A stretch of DNA of 64,000 bases from assembly GCA_033296885.1 (NCBI GenBank), contig MU863982.1, positions 1 through 64,000 of the forward strand, written 5' to 3'. The translations under genes and the position numbers were made by a program. Every line of letters starts with the position of its first letter. The stretch's first letter is position 1. Shown one piece after another: positions 40,986-54,322 of this stretch. The notes under the pieces are model-generated. The model searched no databases, was not told the DNA's origin, and saw nothing but the letters and a program-made list of their open reading frames with translations. The DNA comes from Triangularia verruculosa (lineage: Eukaryota > Ascomycota > Sordariomycetes > Sordariales > Podosporaceae).

Positions 40986-43900
40986 ATGGAGGGGCAGTCC
41001 TCAGATGGCAGCACCGATGCACTTATTTCTGGCCTCGACTCGGAAATCTTTGAAAATGCAAACACCATCTCAAAATGGTTATTGAGCCAACCTGAAGAAA
41101 CTCGGCCTCGGTAAGTTCACTCCCTCCTCGAACACTAGTGTCGTCTCACTAACACACCCTATATAGACTGGCAGAGGGCCTTTTCCAAAAGCTATTCCAG
41201 GATGCTTCTCAGTCTAGACAATATCATGGAAATGGCCACGCTTGTGTCAGGCTGTGCAGCTTTGTCCAGCAATGCTTCAAGTCTCCCGACCAGGCCTTGA
41301 AGAAATGGGCCACCACCGAGGCTCTCACCTTAGAGCTTTTCCTCTTTTACCTGGAGTGGTACGAGCACGACCCTCATAGAGCACTGCGCTTGGTTCTGGA
41401 TGTCCTCGTCACGGCTTGCACAAACAATCCTTGTTCCGAGACAGGCCGGTCCATCAAGAGCCGTGTGCTGGACATCCTGGTCCAGATCATTACTCGAAAA
41501 TATTCCAAGCAACTGACGAAATCGGGACTCCAATGCCTCGAACATCTTCTGAGCAAGCGAGTGATTTCACTCGATGACATTGTGCTTACCTATAAACAGG
41601 TAGAGCCATCAGTTACTTCTCTTCCCATTCTTCAGCTCTGGAAATCGTTTCTGTTCCACCTCTTTTCATGGATGGAAATTACCTACGTCTGCCCTTTGGC
41701 TGGAAAATGCATCGTCCATGTCTTCCGCGGCCTAGACAGTGCTACGGCACTGGACCCTGCCACAGGTTTCGATGTTGAGGTCTGGAGACAATGGTTACAA
41801 GATGCTCTTTTTCAGAACCCGGATATCCTGGAAGACATCAAGAACTATGTGCTGGTGGCAATCTTTAAGACTGACAAGGCTGCGGCGTTAAGGCTGTTGC
41901 AAGTCTTTAACAAGCAGCAACTCTCCACCAACCAGCAAGGGTCCGACCAAGGAATTTTGCTTCAGCTGGCTACATTGGAGCTCGGCAAGAAGACTGGTCT
42001 GGTTGATGAGCCTACTGGCCAACCCGAGCAGTCAAAACATCTCGCACTTGATTCGAAAGTTCTCGGAACGCTGCTTGGCCACCCTTCCAACTCGGTGAGG
42101 TGTAGTGCTCTCTCCCTCGTCGTCTCATCTCAGGCGACCACCAAGCCTCTCTCTAATGATGCTTTCAACCTATTGAGGACATATCTTGCCGCTTTCCACG
42201 CCGATTATGACGCCAAAGTCCGTAATGAGGTCCTTGGACTCACCAAAAACCTTTTGAAGCGGGTCAAAAGCATCATCACTGTTGCCCAAAGAAGCTTGGC
42301 CGAGTTTGCAAACAAAGAATCTCAACTCGCCGCTGGGGGTAACGCAGAACCTCCACTGAAGAAGAAAAAGGCGGGCCCTGAAGCTGCTTTGAGAGATTCA
42401 TCCGAAGCACAATCTGTTCTCACATCGCATAAAATCTTCCTCGAATGGTATGTAGGTTTCATCAGAGACGAGCTGATACCTACTGCATCTTACCAACGGC
42501 ACATCACCGCCGTGAAAGCTGCTCTTCTGGCCGTCAGGGTTGGAAAGCACGCGGCCGCCACCGACGATACCGTCGATGAGGATGTTATTCAATTGGTCGC
42601 CAATGATTCCACCTGGACCCGTTTACTTTTCGATCTTCTCCTGGATCCTTTTGACGACGTCCGAGAGGCTGCTTCTACACTTCTGAGTTTGATACCCCAG
42701 GAACTGATCACAAGACCCATCGACCAATATCAAAAACCAACGACGCTTCTTGATGTTCTCCGTAACTTTTGTCAACGGGCTAGTGCGCTGGCTGACAGGA
42801 CAGGGCGAGCTGACCATGGTGATGGAGCTGCTCGAGCTCAGGGACTTATGTGCAGTTGGCTCGATTCTCCACATCAACAGATTCAATACCTAGGGGACCT
42901 CCTTACCGGTCTCGATTCAAAGGTCAGAAGAGCAGAAGTGGATCTGGGACATGCGGCCATCGAAAGCCCCGTTCACCCCGACTTTGCTGCAATCAGGTAT
43001 GATAAAAGACGGGAAGCTCTTAGTGGTTGTTCTAACGTGTTGTTTAGCTATATCTGGCAGGTACTCACCAAGCAAACTTACTCCGAGGCAGAGCTGAAAG
43101 CTCTCCATCAACTTCAAGGACAAATATTCGATGCAGCTCAACGGATATGGCTAGCAGTCAAACACGTCCTTTGTGACGACTCCCCTGAAGGCCATCTTCC
43201 CGAGGAGATGGAAGACATTGAAGGCTTGGACACCAAGGATCTTCTCAGTTACAGTTTCCGCGCGGTCCATGAGTCTAGGTAGGATCGTCTTTCTCTACGC
43301 TGCCAACCTTGCTAACCCCATGTAGCAACCTCTTGCGCCTAATCATGGGAACATTGCGGCTCAAAACTGCGGCTGGTGTCCCTTACCCCCCCTTGGAGAT
43401 GTTCAAGATGACAGGATACCTGACCTTTGAGCAACTGGCAAGCTTGAGACATCGTGGTGCCTTTTCCACGGTGTCTTATACGTTCACGAACTGTTGCCAA
43501 CTTACCCAAAACCTCAAGGCCGTGTACCCTAATGCTGATGAGTCGGACAACCTTCTCCGCGAATGGTACAAGGTAGGATACATGTTATTGCTGTTACAGA
43601 ATTGGCTGCTGATTTGTCTACTCAGGGCGCCGTTGAATGCATTATGACCCAAGCATCGACTACTCGGCGGTCAGCAGGCATTCCATCCTTGATTGCTGCA
43701 GTTCTGTCGGCAAATGCCTCCTCTCCATCATTCGATGAAGTTTACAGCAATCTCGAGGAAATCGGGAAGAAACCCGTGACACAAGCTGAGACCGACGGCT
43801 CTAACCTTCCACAAGTTCACGCCCTTAACTGCCTGAGGGAAATCTTCAGGAATTCTCTTCTCAGTAAGCGCGCCGAAGGCTACTTGGCGAGAACATTGAA

Positions 43901-46032
43901 CCTTGCTTCGACCAGTCTGAAATCTGAAGTGTAAGCTCAATATACCCAAAGATTACGGTCACCTGCTAACAAGAAGCAGTTGGGCAATTCGCAACTGCGG
44001 CCTTCTTCTCCTGAGAGCTCTCATAGACTGTCTGCTCGGAACTGGCGAGAGCAAAGCCATCATTGAGTCTGGCTGGGACGGCAACTCCGTCCGCATTTCT
44101 TACAACAAATACCCAGAACTGCCAGACATCATTCTTGGGCTTCTGCAGGCAGACGATGTCGGCGAGGGGCTTGCTAATTCTGCTGCAGCGGAAGCTGTAT
44201 TTCCCGCTCTTGATATCATTCGTCGTGCTGGCCCGCCTGAAGAGCACAGGGACGAGCTGCGAAAGCGCATTGAGAACTATCTGGGTAGCAAGATCTGGCA
44301 CGTCCGCGAGATTGCTGCCAGGACTCTCTGCTCTTTCTTACTTGGGGAGGATTGGGTGTCTGAGATCGGCAAACTTCTTGAACAAGCCGGCACATCGTCC
44401 AACCGACTTCATGGCGCTTTGCTCACGGCGAGATTTGTTATTGAACGCAAGTCAGATCTGGCCAACGACTTGATGCCAGAAAATTTCTGGGCAGAGTCCC
44501 TTGTAGCGATCCTCGCCACTAAGAGCGACGTCTTTGGACGCTGTCAAGAGGTGGAAGCAGCCTATCTTGAGATTTTAAATCTGCTTATGAAGCTTCAATG
44601 TCTCAGCGCGGATAAGTTGGCTTCTACTCTCAATATTTCGACCAAGACCAGGAGTCCAGCCTCAGCGCTGCTTGAGATGGAGATTGCTCTGGGACTTGTC
44701 CATGAGTCAGCCTCCTCAGGCGACGTTGCCGGCCTCCGCAGCTACCTTGTAGCAGTGCTAGCCAAAGATGTCAACATCGCAAGCCGTATGCTCGAAGCCA
44801 TTCCGACTGCCTTCTCGCAAGCGCAGAATGACAGCTCTAGTGTTCGGTCAGAGCTCTGCCAGTTGTATCTCGATGTCTGCGGCACTTCACCTGCCCCCGA
44901 GGCCCGCGCGGCATCGCTTACCAACCTTGGAGCCTTAATGTCCAGCATGCTCTCCGGCGGTCATATTGCGGAGTTGCCTTCCTTGTCCCAGCTCGACACC
45001 CTCTGGTCAGACCTGACCAAATCCTCAATCAACCCCGAGCTATCCTGGGCCATCACCGAAGCAAGCGGCACAATCATGGCCGTCCTTGTCTCCCACCACA
45101 AAACAAACCTGCCAGACCTGGACCAAAGACTCCGTTCCTGGGGCGCTTTAATATCAGATTCCCTCGATGTCGACAATGTAAGCGTCCCCCTCCCTCTTTT
45201 TACCCCTTCTCTCCAATCAACTAACCACCCACTTTCCACCCCCCAGTCCTTCGACACCCGCCACGCCGCCGCCTCCTCCCTCCACGCCTTCTTCTCCCAC
45301 ATCCCCCAGCCCCTCTATCAAGAATCCTACCTCCCGGCCTTTGCAGCCCTCTACACAGCCCTAACCGACGACGACGACGAAGTCCGCGAAGTAGCCGCGC
45401 TCGCCGCCTCGCGTCTCACAGGCGAACCAGCCACAGCAAACATCGCTGCAAAACACCTCATCGTCTCCCAGCTCCCCCACGAACTGACCAACAACACCCC
45501 AGAGCTTTTTGCACTGGCGATAACCCGGCTCACCGACGGGCTGGAAACCAACCCAGCTGAATCCCAACTCGGCAAGGCCCTTGATTTCGACGACTCGCTC
45601 TTTGCAGCCGAGGAGCAGAATCTGTTTGTGGACGAGATTAGGGAGACTAAAAACTGGCGGTGGGCGGCGGTGGCTGCTGTCGGGAGAAATGACGCGCTGA
45701 TAAAGACTGCTGCTTTTACGGCGTGGAAATTGTGGACTAAGATGGGGTTGGGGGCGTTGATAAGTATCATGGAGGAGAAGGGAACTGATGAACCGTTGGG
45801 GTGGACGAGTGATCAGCATGTTTTTGCTGCTGTCGCACGGATCGTATTGTCTGCTGGGGGGGTGATGGCTGTGATGAGGGGGGAGGAGGGTGATAAAAGT
45901 GATGAGGTGGAGGAGGAGATTAAGCAGTTGCTGGGGAGGGTGCGGGATATGTCGCAGCAAGGGAAAATGCTTCACGGGAGTTTGGAGGGGTTGTTGTTGG
46001 GTGAGCAGGATGGTGGTGCTCTTGTTGGGTAG
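40986..46032 (+). CDS. TRM732: THADA/Trm732-family protein (DUF2428), partner of tRNA 2'-O-methyltransferase
   Basis: Six exons: 40986-41110, 41167-43278, 43326-43572, 43626-43930, 43980-45177 and 45247-46032; 1590 residues. Introns are 47-69 nt; the last (69 nt) is a multiple of three and has no stop, so it could be retained. The DUF2428 core is seen around SYSFRAVHESSNLLRLIMGT and the following GAFSTVSYTFTNCCQ (about residues 735-800), and WAIRNCGLLLLRALIDCLLG plus KIWHVREIAARTLCSFL mark the conserved C-terminal armadillo part. In yeast, Trm732 binds Trm7 to methylate position 32 of certain tRNAs. A basic insert (LKKKKAG) near residue 430 could be a nuclear signal. The gene converges on ITC1. 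Confidence 0.87.
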
Positions 46033-46674
46033 ATTTGATGGAGTTAAAGGGGTGGTGTAAAATAAAAAGATAGATGAAAGGAAAAAGAAGAATTGCAAAA
46101 GAAAACCCAAAGGATAGCAATTGTACAACTTTTGACTTGTATAATATGTATCTGTTAAAAATAACTATTTACACGCCTCTGATACGACACGATCGATAAT
46201 GTTCTGATAATATATGTAATGCAATTCCATCTATTTATTACCCTCTCCCTACCCATCACCCATATTCACCCATCCATCCATCCACTCCCACATCTTTGTC
46301 AAATACACGACAACTTCCCTCCCTCCCTCATTCCAAATCCCACGAAAACACCTCTTTCGCCTTTTTCCCCCCCCTTAAAACCTGTTGATGCATATTAATG
46401 CGCCACTACCAGCCAACCAGCCAGTTTTTCTTTACGGAGAGGACACAAAAAAAAAAGCACACACACAAAACAAACATCTAAAACTTCAACGCCATGTCAC
46501 AACAATGCAAAATGCAAACCTCCTCCCCTCCACTTGCCTTTCTTCCCTTAATTTCCCCTCTTTTTGAAAAAAAAAAAAAAAAAACATTTTGAAAAAAAAC
46601 CCTAATATAGGTAATCCCCATCATCTCACTGTTTTACCACCCCACCCCAACCCCCTCAAACATCTTCTCCTGTT
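46033..46674. other. Convergent intergenic region
   Basis: 642 bases between the stops of the THADA-type gene and ITC1: A/T- and C-rich 3' flanks, including an 18-base A run (46567-46584). No gene is supported. Confidence 0.5.
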
Positions 46675-49600
46675 TCACTTCATACTCTGCCTCCCCCCCT
46701 TCTTCCCCCTCGTCGCATTAGCAACCGGCTCCGCCACCAATTCTTGTGTCTGCTGTATCTCCCCCTTCTTCTTCGTCGGCTTCCTCGACCTCGCCGGCGG
46801 CGGCTCCAGACTATGCAAGTGCCCAATCTCCTCTATCGCCGTCGTGTTCGTCCAGTTCAGACACCTATACTTTTGCTTCGTCTCCCCCACTTCCTCTGGC
46901 ACTGGCACCGCAGCAGCAGTAGATTGTCTGCCCCGAGTACTCCTCTTGCCCTTCTGAGGTGGCTCTGGGGATGCAGCAGCAACAGACTCCTTGTCTTCTT
47001 CCTTCTTTTCTTCTGTAGCACTACCAGCGGCGGTGGTGCCGTTCTCAGCTGGGACCGGTCTGTCGATGCCGAGGTACTTCCGTCTGTTGACCATATTCTT
47101 CGCAATCTTGTCCCGGTAGTTGACCAGTTCCTTGCGGAGTTTCAGCTCGTTGAAGCCGCGGGGGTCGAGCCAGGTTAGGAGTTTATCAACGTCCTCTTCC
47201 CTGTCGTAATAGCCCCATTGACGGGCGTTAAACACGCTTGTCCTGCCTTCTTCAAGCTTCTTCCGCTCCGGCACCGTCATCTCAAACTTGGCCTTGTACT
47301 CCTCTTGCCACTCCTCCTTCATGTCAATGTACCCCTCCCTCTCCAGCTCATCCGGCCCCTGCACCCAAATGCACCCGTTGGCATACTCGGCCTCGGCTGT
47401 GGAGCTGTCTGGCAGGCCACCGTACGGCATCCCGTTTCTCTCAAACCAGTAATACCGATTCCAAAACCTGTCCTTACCCAGCACTCTGGTTCTCGGACAG
47501 TCAGCCTCCCGGAGATCGTTGTCGATAATCGCAATCTCCTTTTCGCACTCGGCAATCTCGTCCTCCCTCTTTTGGATGTCTTTGAGGACCTTGGTGAACT
47601 GCTTGGATTGCTTGGGCACCTTGGCGGCGGCTTCGGCCTTTTCCTTGCGCTCCGCCTCCTTTTCGGCCTTGCGCTTGCGCTCGACAGCTCGGTCATGTCC
47701 CCGTCGGAGTTTCCGGCCGTCCTCCTCAGAGTCCGGAATCTCGTCCGAAGTTTGGGTGGCTGGGAGGTCGTCAACATCAGTCATCTTGACGTCTCCATTG
47801 GTGGCAACCTCGGTTGGCTTAAGAGGTGGGCTTGGCGGAAGGTTGTCTGGGAGAAGGATCTTGCGCTGATCATTAAGACCCTTCAACTCTTCAATTCTGT
47901 GAAAAGTGTTAGCTGTCGATACTCGATCCCGGATGCCTCGTAGATACTCACAATTGTTTCCTCTTCCTCTGCCACTCAATCTTCTCCTTCCTGTACGCAG
48001 TCATGGTCTCACTGCAATCTTCCATATACCCACGGATGGCCTTGGTCTCGGCGGTCAGCATGCAAATGATCTGCAGCGCCTGCACCCGGTAGTTCACATC
48101 AAGAGTGGCATATCGCTGCCGGACTGTCTCCTGGCTGGGTTCAGTGTCAACTGGGACCAGTTGCTCCAAAAGCTCTTCACAACTCGCCGCGAGACGCTCA
48201 TTCTTGGACAGCTGATGCAAAAGCCCCACCATGATGAGCTCCCAGCCGCCATCTTTGAAGTTGCGCTTCTTGAGCTGTTCGATCCAGTCGAAGCCTTGGA
48301 GGACCTCTTCGGCGCGGTGTCTTGGCGCATCCTCCATCTCTGCCTCCTCTTGTTCTGCAGCTGCTAGCTCTGCCGCAAGACGCTCCGCCTCCAACTTGGC
48401 CATGCTGCTTCGAGTGGCCCGTCCAGACGGCTGGGGCTCGGGTTCGGGCGTTGGCGCGGTGCTCTCCTCTGGCTCCTCTTCTTCTTCCTCTTCTTCGAGC
48501 TCTGGGAGTTGAATCTGGACCTTGCCGCCATCCGCCTCCGAGCCGACGAGAATTTTAAGAACTGAACAGTGAATCTCGGTAAAAAGCTCCACCGGCACCT
48601 CCTCCGAGGCCACCAGCATGGCTTCCACATAGTCGTCAAAGGTGAAAGAGTCCAGCTTGAAGATCTCGCAGTACACATTCAATGTGTCCCAGGTCTCCAA
48701 CAATGGGCCCACACTCTTCATGAGAATCTTCTCGCTTAATGGCGACTTTGACTCGGCCTCCACCTGGACGGGCGTGTCATTGCACATGAACTTCAGTGGT
48801 GGCCTGACATGCCCTCTGAATCCTAGTTGCAAGTCCTCGATGGGATATTTTGGTGGAGGTGGGGGCGGTGGCGGCTCGGGCGTTTGTAGCACCATTGGTG
48901 GAGGAATCTGGCCGCGGAACGAGATAGGGAACTGGAACGGGTTTCCAGGAAGTGGCAAATGCATAAACTGTCCGGGCTCGTGCACGTTACCGTTGGCCTG
49001 CATCGCCTGCTGCTTGGCCCTGAGCAGGGCACGCTCCGCCTGGGCAGCTTGCTGAGCTTTCGATTTGTGACTCTTGGGCGCCGGCTTCAGTTCGGGCAGT
49101 CGAACGGGGCCGGTGGGACTCATGGATCCGGAGAGAATACTCGAGTCATGGTTCGACATTCTCTTCTGCGCCTGAAGCTGCTTGCGCTCTTGGAGCTTGG
49201 TGTCGAAGCGTAAATGGGCCGGCACGCGCGTGTCGATGTGGTACTTTTCAGCAACCTCGTTCTTCACCAACCAGGGGGCGCCGTTCCAAGCTTCTCTTGT
49301 CACCGTCTTCTTGATGTACTGGCGCAGGACCTGCTTTGTGAAGATTTTGCGGTCACGGAAGATGTGCGCGTCGTCCACCACGGCCTCCTCGGCAGGTGAC
49401 ATGTTGAGACTGACGAAGTAGGTTGCGAAGGGCTTTGAAAAGGTGCCGTCGGGAAGCACCTTGCTCCCAAACCGAGTCTTGTCCCTGACCACGCCATGCA
49501 ACTTCTCGGTGTGGCCCATGACTTCTACTAGGACGGCCTCGCCGGGATAGTAGTCATTTTTGAACTCGTCGTAGATCTGGTCGACGAGAGTATCGATACG

Positions 49601-50169
49601 GGAGACGGTGGAAAATTGTACGCGCCGGAGAACGGGCCCCTTGAGAGCTTCGGGGAAGATGTCGTCGACCTCGGCGGCATTAGCAAGCTAAGCAGAGCGG
49701 GAATCCCCGTCAGTATGCTGCTGTAAGAAGGAAGCGATGGAAAGTCTGGTAGGCCTACCTCGCTTTCAAGAGCATCAAAGAAAGTCATCCCAGAGTGACC
49801 AGTAATGGTACAGATGAAACGTTTCTACGCATGTGTGAGTATATCCAACCAGGCAGGCCTTCTGGGTCTAGGAGAGGGGCAGCATACTTGCTTATAAAAG
49901 TCCATCCTAGATCCATGTTAGCATGTTGTAGGTCAGGGGCAGTAAACAAATCAGGCATGGCACACTTACCGATTCAAATAGTCTTCATAGGTGAGAAAGA
50001 CCTCGCCGGTCTGAGGTATATGCCATACCTACAAGTCCAGAGTCAATACCCAATCAATTGCCAAGGAGGGGGACCGAACTAAACATACCTCCTGTTGCTC
50101 ATCATCAATTTCAGGCACGGGCAGAAACTGCACCGGCTTGCGCTTGAATTGCACCTGGACATTCACCAT
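46675..50169 (-). CDS. ITC1: ISWI chromatin-remodelling complex subunit, Itc1/Acf1-like (WAC-DDT-WHIM)
   Basis: Six exons: 50169-50089, 50028-49970, 49906-49888 (19 nt), 49824-49759, 49687-47952 and 47896-46675; 1060 residues. All joins keep frame. The WAC domain runs from about residue 25 to 130 (VWHIPQTGEVFLTYEDYLNR; KRFICTITGHSGMTFFDALE; QIYDEFKNDYYPGEAVLVEV). A DDT domain lies at about 400-465 (WDTLNVYCEIFKLDSFTFDD). WHIM-type motifs follow, with GKDRFWNRYYWFERNG at about residue 820. Acidic tracts (EEEEEEEEPEE) and Arg/Lys-rich segments separate them. Such proteins pair with ISWI ATPases to space nucleosomes and repress genes. The WAC domain is spread over five exons, one of them very short. 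Confidence 0.9.
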
Positions 50170-51932
50170 GGTTAGTTGTGCTATGGGGACCACGGCGGGC
50201 GAAAAGCTGCGGCCTACCATGCCGGCGGCGGCGAGAGGAGTAGTGCCGCGCTATGTGAGCCTCGAACAAAAATCGGCTGCAAGGCTGGGGTTCAGCCTCG
50301 TGGAATTAGAGGTAGCAGATCAGAAGTAGCAGTGGTGGTGGTGTTGGTGATAATGGAAGTGGTGAAGACGCGGTAAGGACGGAGATGGGGACGCGTTGTG
50401 GTGTGGAAGAAGCGGTGTTGTGTGGCCCGGGGTTCGCGATCCGTGGCGGGTTGGGTGGAGAGGTCAGGGTTCGCGGGTGGTGCGGGTGTGCGGGTGGCCA
50501 GGAGAGGAGCTCGCCGTACATGCAAGCAAGCAGATCAACGGGCTGCGGCGGATGAAAATGATATCGGTCGAGAGCTGCCCCTGGCAGAGATATCTTGGTG
50601 ATGCGGGCGAGGCGCCGGGTGGTGTTGCAGGGCGCTGCAGGCTTCGAAAAGGGCCGTTGTTGAGGGAAAAAGCTGGAGGGCGGTGGGTGGTGGGAGAGTG
50701 GAAGTTGGAGGAGGAGGAAAAAGTTCAACAAGGGGAGGAGGGTGCGCAGGTAATAGGTCCAGCGTGCTGGTCTCCCGGACCCGCCAAACAGGGACGGCAT
50801 CCCATGGCTCCAGCTCCGACCCCCCAAAAGGGCTCCTCCTCGTCCACACCTCGACCCCCCCCAGGAACCCTATCCTCCCGACAACCCGCCCGACCATGCA
50901 AGCTTTGCCCACGTTCTTGTACTCGCCAGGCTCGCCGCGACGAGAGCTCTCGATTGAGCCTTGAAGCATCCGAATCTGACAGACCTTCAATTAATTACGT
51001 CTTGTAGACCGCATGCCAAAATTTGTTTTCCAAGGGTAGGGGTCCGCTCTTCCCAGCCCAGAGCCAGCTCTCGAGGCCCCCCGGTAGACCACCACCCGCG
51101 TCGACCGTTGGGCTCCGCCAGTAGCTCCCACTCACGTCCTGGCGCTGCTGGGGGATAACCACTTGCATTTTGTACTATTTCAACCTGCAGTAACAACGAG
51201 AAAATACCACATGTATATTTCGTCAATCCGGTGTTGATATTGGAGACGTGCCCCTGAATCTCAATTTGGATGCCAGCCAGACATGTGCTGCTGTTTTTGG
51301 CAAGTACCAGTACCTCCCACTAGCGGATGGGGGTGCCACTCGACTATCTTGACACGTTCAGTCGGCCATGTCAGCGCAATCAGCCAGCAGCATTCAATCT
51401 GCTGCATCGGCACTCGTCGCATCTGGGAGTGGATACTGATGCGTGTACCGTGATGTTGGAGCATGAAGATGTCGAGAGATATCTGGTCTGCACCGTGTAA
51501 TTGCTTGTACCGGTACTTGGTGCAAGCTCTGCGGCGTGTGTTCGCGGCAATCGCCGTCTAAGTCAATCTACAGGAAGATCATTCCCTTCTGCCCCTGCGC
51601 AGCTCTGAATCTCGACGGGAGTGGTATCTGGAGACAGCGCGGGGGTGCAGCGTGTCCAATTGATGCTCTGTTTGTCTCCGTTTGGTACCCCATCTCTTTT
51701 TCAGATCCAACAATGCCTGCCGCGTCCCGTCCGCCCCAGAGTCAGCCTCGCGCATCGGCGAATCGTCGGCTGCCGATAAACTGATAAGCCGGGGGCCAGG
51801 GGGCCCTGGGTCCGCTTATTCATCACAGGGGTTTCAACTTCATTCGTAGGGGGTTTCGAAACAGCTTCTGGAAATGTGCAACCGCGAAGACATGGATGCT
51901 GAAAATTCGAATTGCGAAATGAATATCTATAT
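50170..51932. other. Intergenic region, ITC1 promoter and ALG8 3' flank
   Basis: 1763 bases. The half next to ITC1 is G-rich on the plus strand (a pyrimidine-rich leader on the minus strand) and carries spurious open frames on both strands because of its GC content. No gene is supported. Confidence 0.45.
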
Positions 51933-53561
51933 CTATGATGTGAAATAGACAACCAAAAATCCCACCCAGCTGCCGACAACTCCTATAGCCGAATACGAAC
52001 TGGTGAACATGAGAGGAAGGAATTCGTAACTTTTGCCAAAAATAATGCCGTGCAACAGCGAGCAGTACAGGATGAGCGGAATGCTCACTGTGATGTAGAG
52101 CGTGCTGAAGCGGTCGAACAGGAAAAACCTCGGTCGGCTTGACGCGGGTGCAAGGCGGTCAAATGCCATCAAAAACACATTCAACCACAAGATCGTGTAC
52201 ACCGTTTTGATGGGGAACTCGGCCAGCGTGAACAAGAGCGGGAATAGGGAAACATGTCCCGCGACAGCCAGCGGCCGAAAGGCACCGAGATATCGCCTGT
52301 CCTTGAGTGCGATGAGGCTGAATGGGATGATTACCAAGAGAATGGCTTTCTCATGGACATGCCATCCAAACAGGAATGACGCATAGCCGCACAGCGTGAC
52401 GGCTCCGATAAACGTGTCCCACGTAGGCTGGGCAAACAGCCTCAAAAGAGGGATGATTTGGAAGATTAAGGTCAAGGCGAAACACACCTGTGGCGTGATG
52501 TCGGGGAGAACTGCAAACGCAGTGTCTCCGACCAGGCCACGGGTGACACTTTGGAGTGCGCCACTCTTGACCGAGAGACCGATTTTGGGCGCAAGAACAA
52601 TCAGAACCCGGTCCATAAACGAGTACATGGCCCAAACATTCGGTGCCCAATAAGCATGGCATAGTCCCCGAGAAAAGGGGAACAGCCGGCTCAAGATCTG
52701 GGGGATTTGTCCCTTGAGCGCAAACGGTCCAAATGCCACACCAAAAATAGCCGCGATTCCTCCACCAAGCTTCACACAGTTCAGAAACTGGATCTGGAAA
52801 ATCGACTTTGGCGAAAGGCAGTAGGCTCTGAGAAGGAAGACGAAGTAGGCCGGCGCGAGGTAGAGGTAGATGTGCTTCATGCACAGCAGCGCCGCAAACA
52901 AAAGGCCGCTCCACAGCAGTGTCGACTTTTTCCTAGCCAACACCAAGGACCAAATGAGAATGCCGTACATGACGCCGTTGTACTGGAAGTGAATATGATC
53001 GATGATAAGAAGGCCTGGTGACAACAGGATAGAAATGGCAGCCGCCTGGGCCGCGCGCTTCGATGCGCCATGAGTCGAATCCACAAATCTGCATGTCAAG
53101 TCAGCACGATGCGCGTTGCCATCTGAAGCATGGATTTGTTACAATTGAAGGGCGTAGACCAAGAGAATTTCTGTGATGATGACGGTAAACCTCTGGAAGT
53201 ACACCGTCTGCCAGCTGTCGTATTCAAGATTGTAGACCCTCAGCATGGCCGGGTCCACGAGCTTCGCGACCTGCGACATGGTCCACTCAAAATATGCGAA
53301 GAAGGGAGGATAGTCGAGCGTCCATTCGGACGACTTTTCGTAGTACCACTCCCATAGTGGCAGGCTGTTGGTGATGGCGAGCCAGTTTCGGTGGACTTCG
53401 AAATCGGTCGATTTACTGAAGAAGCATCACGTCAGTCCCAACGCGCGTTCAGACGGAGATAGGTAAAAGTGAGCAAAAACTCACTATGCAGGAAACAGAA
53501 GAATCTTGAATGCGGCAGCCACTACGGCGCATTGCGCAAGAGTAGGATATATCTCTCCCAT
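51933..53561 (-). CDS. ALG8: Dolichyl-P-Glc:Glc1Man9GlcNAc2-PP-dolichol alpha-1,3-glucosyltransferase
   Basis: Three exons: 53561-53485, 53415-53143 and 53088-51933 (introns 69 and 54 nt); 501 residues, the normal family length. The first lumenal loop carries WTLDYPPFFAYFEW, the ALG6/ALG8 catalytic signature, and HFQYNGVMYGI marks the next conserved loop. About ten to twelve hydrophobic segments follow. The enzyme adds the second glucose to the lipid-linked oligosaccharide in the ER lumen before transfer to protein. I prefer ALG8 to ALG6 from the overall resemblance of the loop HFQYNGVMYG and the length; ALG6 is the alternative. A (GA)10 tract in the transcript lies just upstream of the start (53582-53601). 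Confidence 0.92.
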
Positions 53562-54322
53562 GGCGACATGTCGGAGGGGCTTCTCTCTCTCTCTCTCTCT
53601 CGTCTCCAGGGTGTGCGTCAATCGCTCTTGTGGACTTTGTTCAAAATGTTGACAAGGTGACCACTGACAGCAACAGCTCTGGTGGGGCCTGCACCAAAGT
53701 GGGTCATCGTCACCTTCCCGCACTCCAAATTATGCACCAGCCACATGTCACCCGCACCGACGTTTGAGGTGCGACGCCACCGTTGAATAATCGAACAAGC
53801 CACCGAATTCCCCGCGGGGTGGACCCCTGCTTCTGGTCTTGAGCTTTTGGAGCATCAGGTTCCGGCGTCTGCAAGGAACAGCTGGTCTTTTTGATTCGGA
53901 CCGCCGTCAGTCTCGGAAACTCCAACACCGGAGACAGGATTCTATTCTTGCGATTTCCACCTCTGAGCCCGCTAATTGCTGCAGATATATACTCCTTCTC
54001 ATTCCTGTAGCCACAGGCCCTCTCTGTCCATCTTCACTTCTCGCTCTTGAAGATTTCCCCGCGCTAAACACCACGTTCTGTTTAAGCTCACAGCCGATCC
54101 AACCCTGGTCTTGCCTTTGTATATTTCTCCACACTGACCGACCCGACCACCCGCCTGTCCGCTGTAGAGCCAAAGTGTCCTTTAATCGGTGACCACTTGC
54201 TGTTGAAATCAGCCGGAATTATTTGCTGGTAGTACTTACCGTACTTAAACATACTACGTGACATCTCTCTCTTCTCGACGGACCACATCTTACGACCGAG
54301 GCACCAGCCATATCGATTCAAG
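53562..54322. promoter_or_regulatory. Divergent promoter region, ALG8 and L-type lectin gene
   Basis: 761 bases between oppositely directed ER genes. It contains a CT microsatellite at 53582-53601 (GA in the ALG8 transcript). The right part, from about 53990, is C/T-rich like a leader. A shared control of the two genes is possible but not shown. Confidence 0.45.

Noticed and set aside
47218..47943. 241-codon plus-strand open frame
   Set aside because: Antisense to the last Itc1-like exon; Leu-rich by composition and without any family feature.
50396..51007. 203-codon plus-strand open frame upstream of ITC1
   Set aside because: GC-rich leader sequence produces long random frames; Gly/Arg-rich translation without a recognisable domain.
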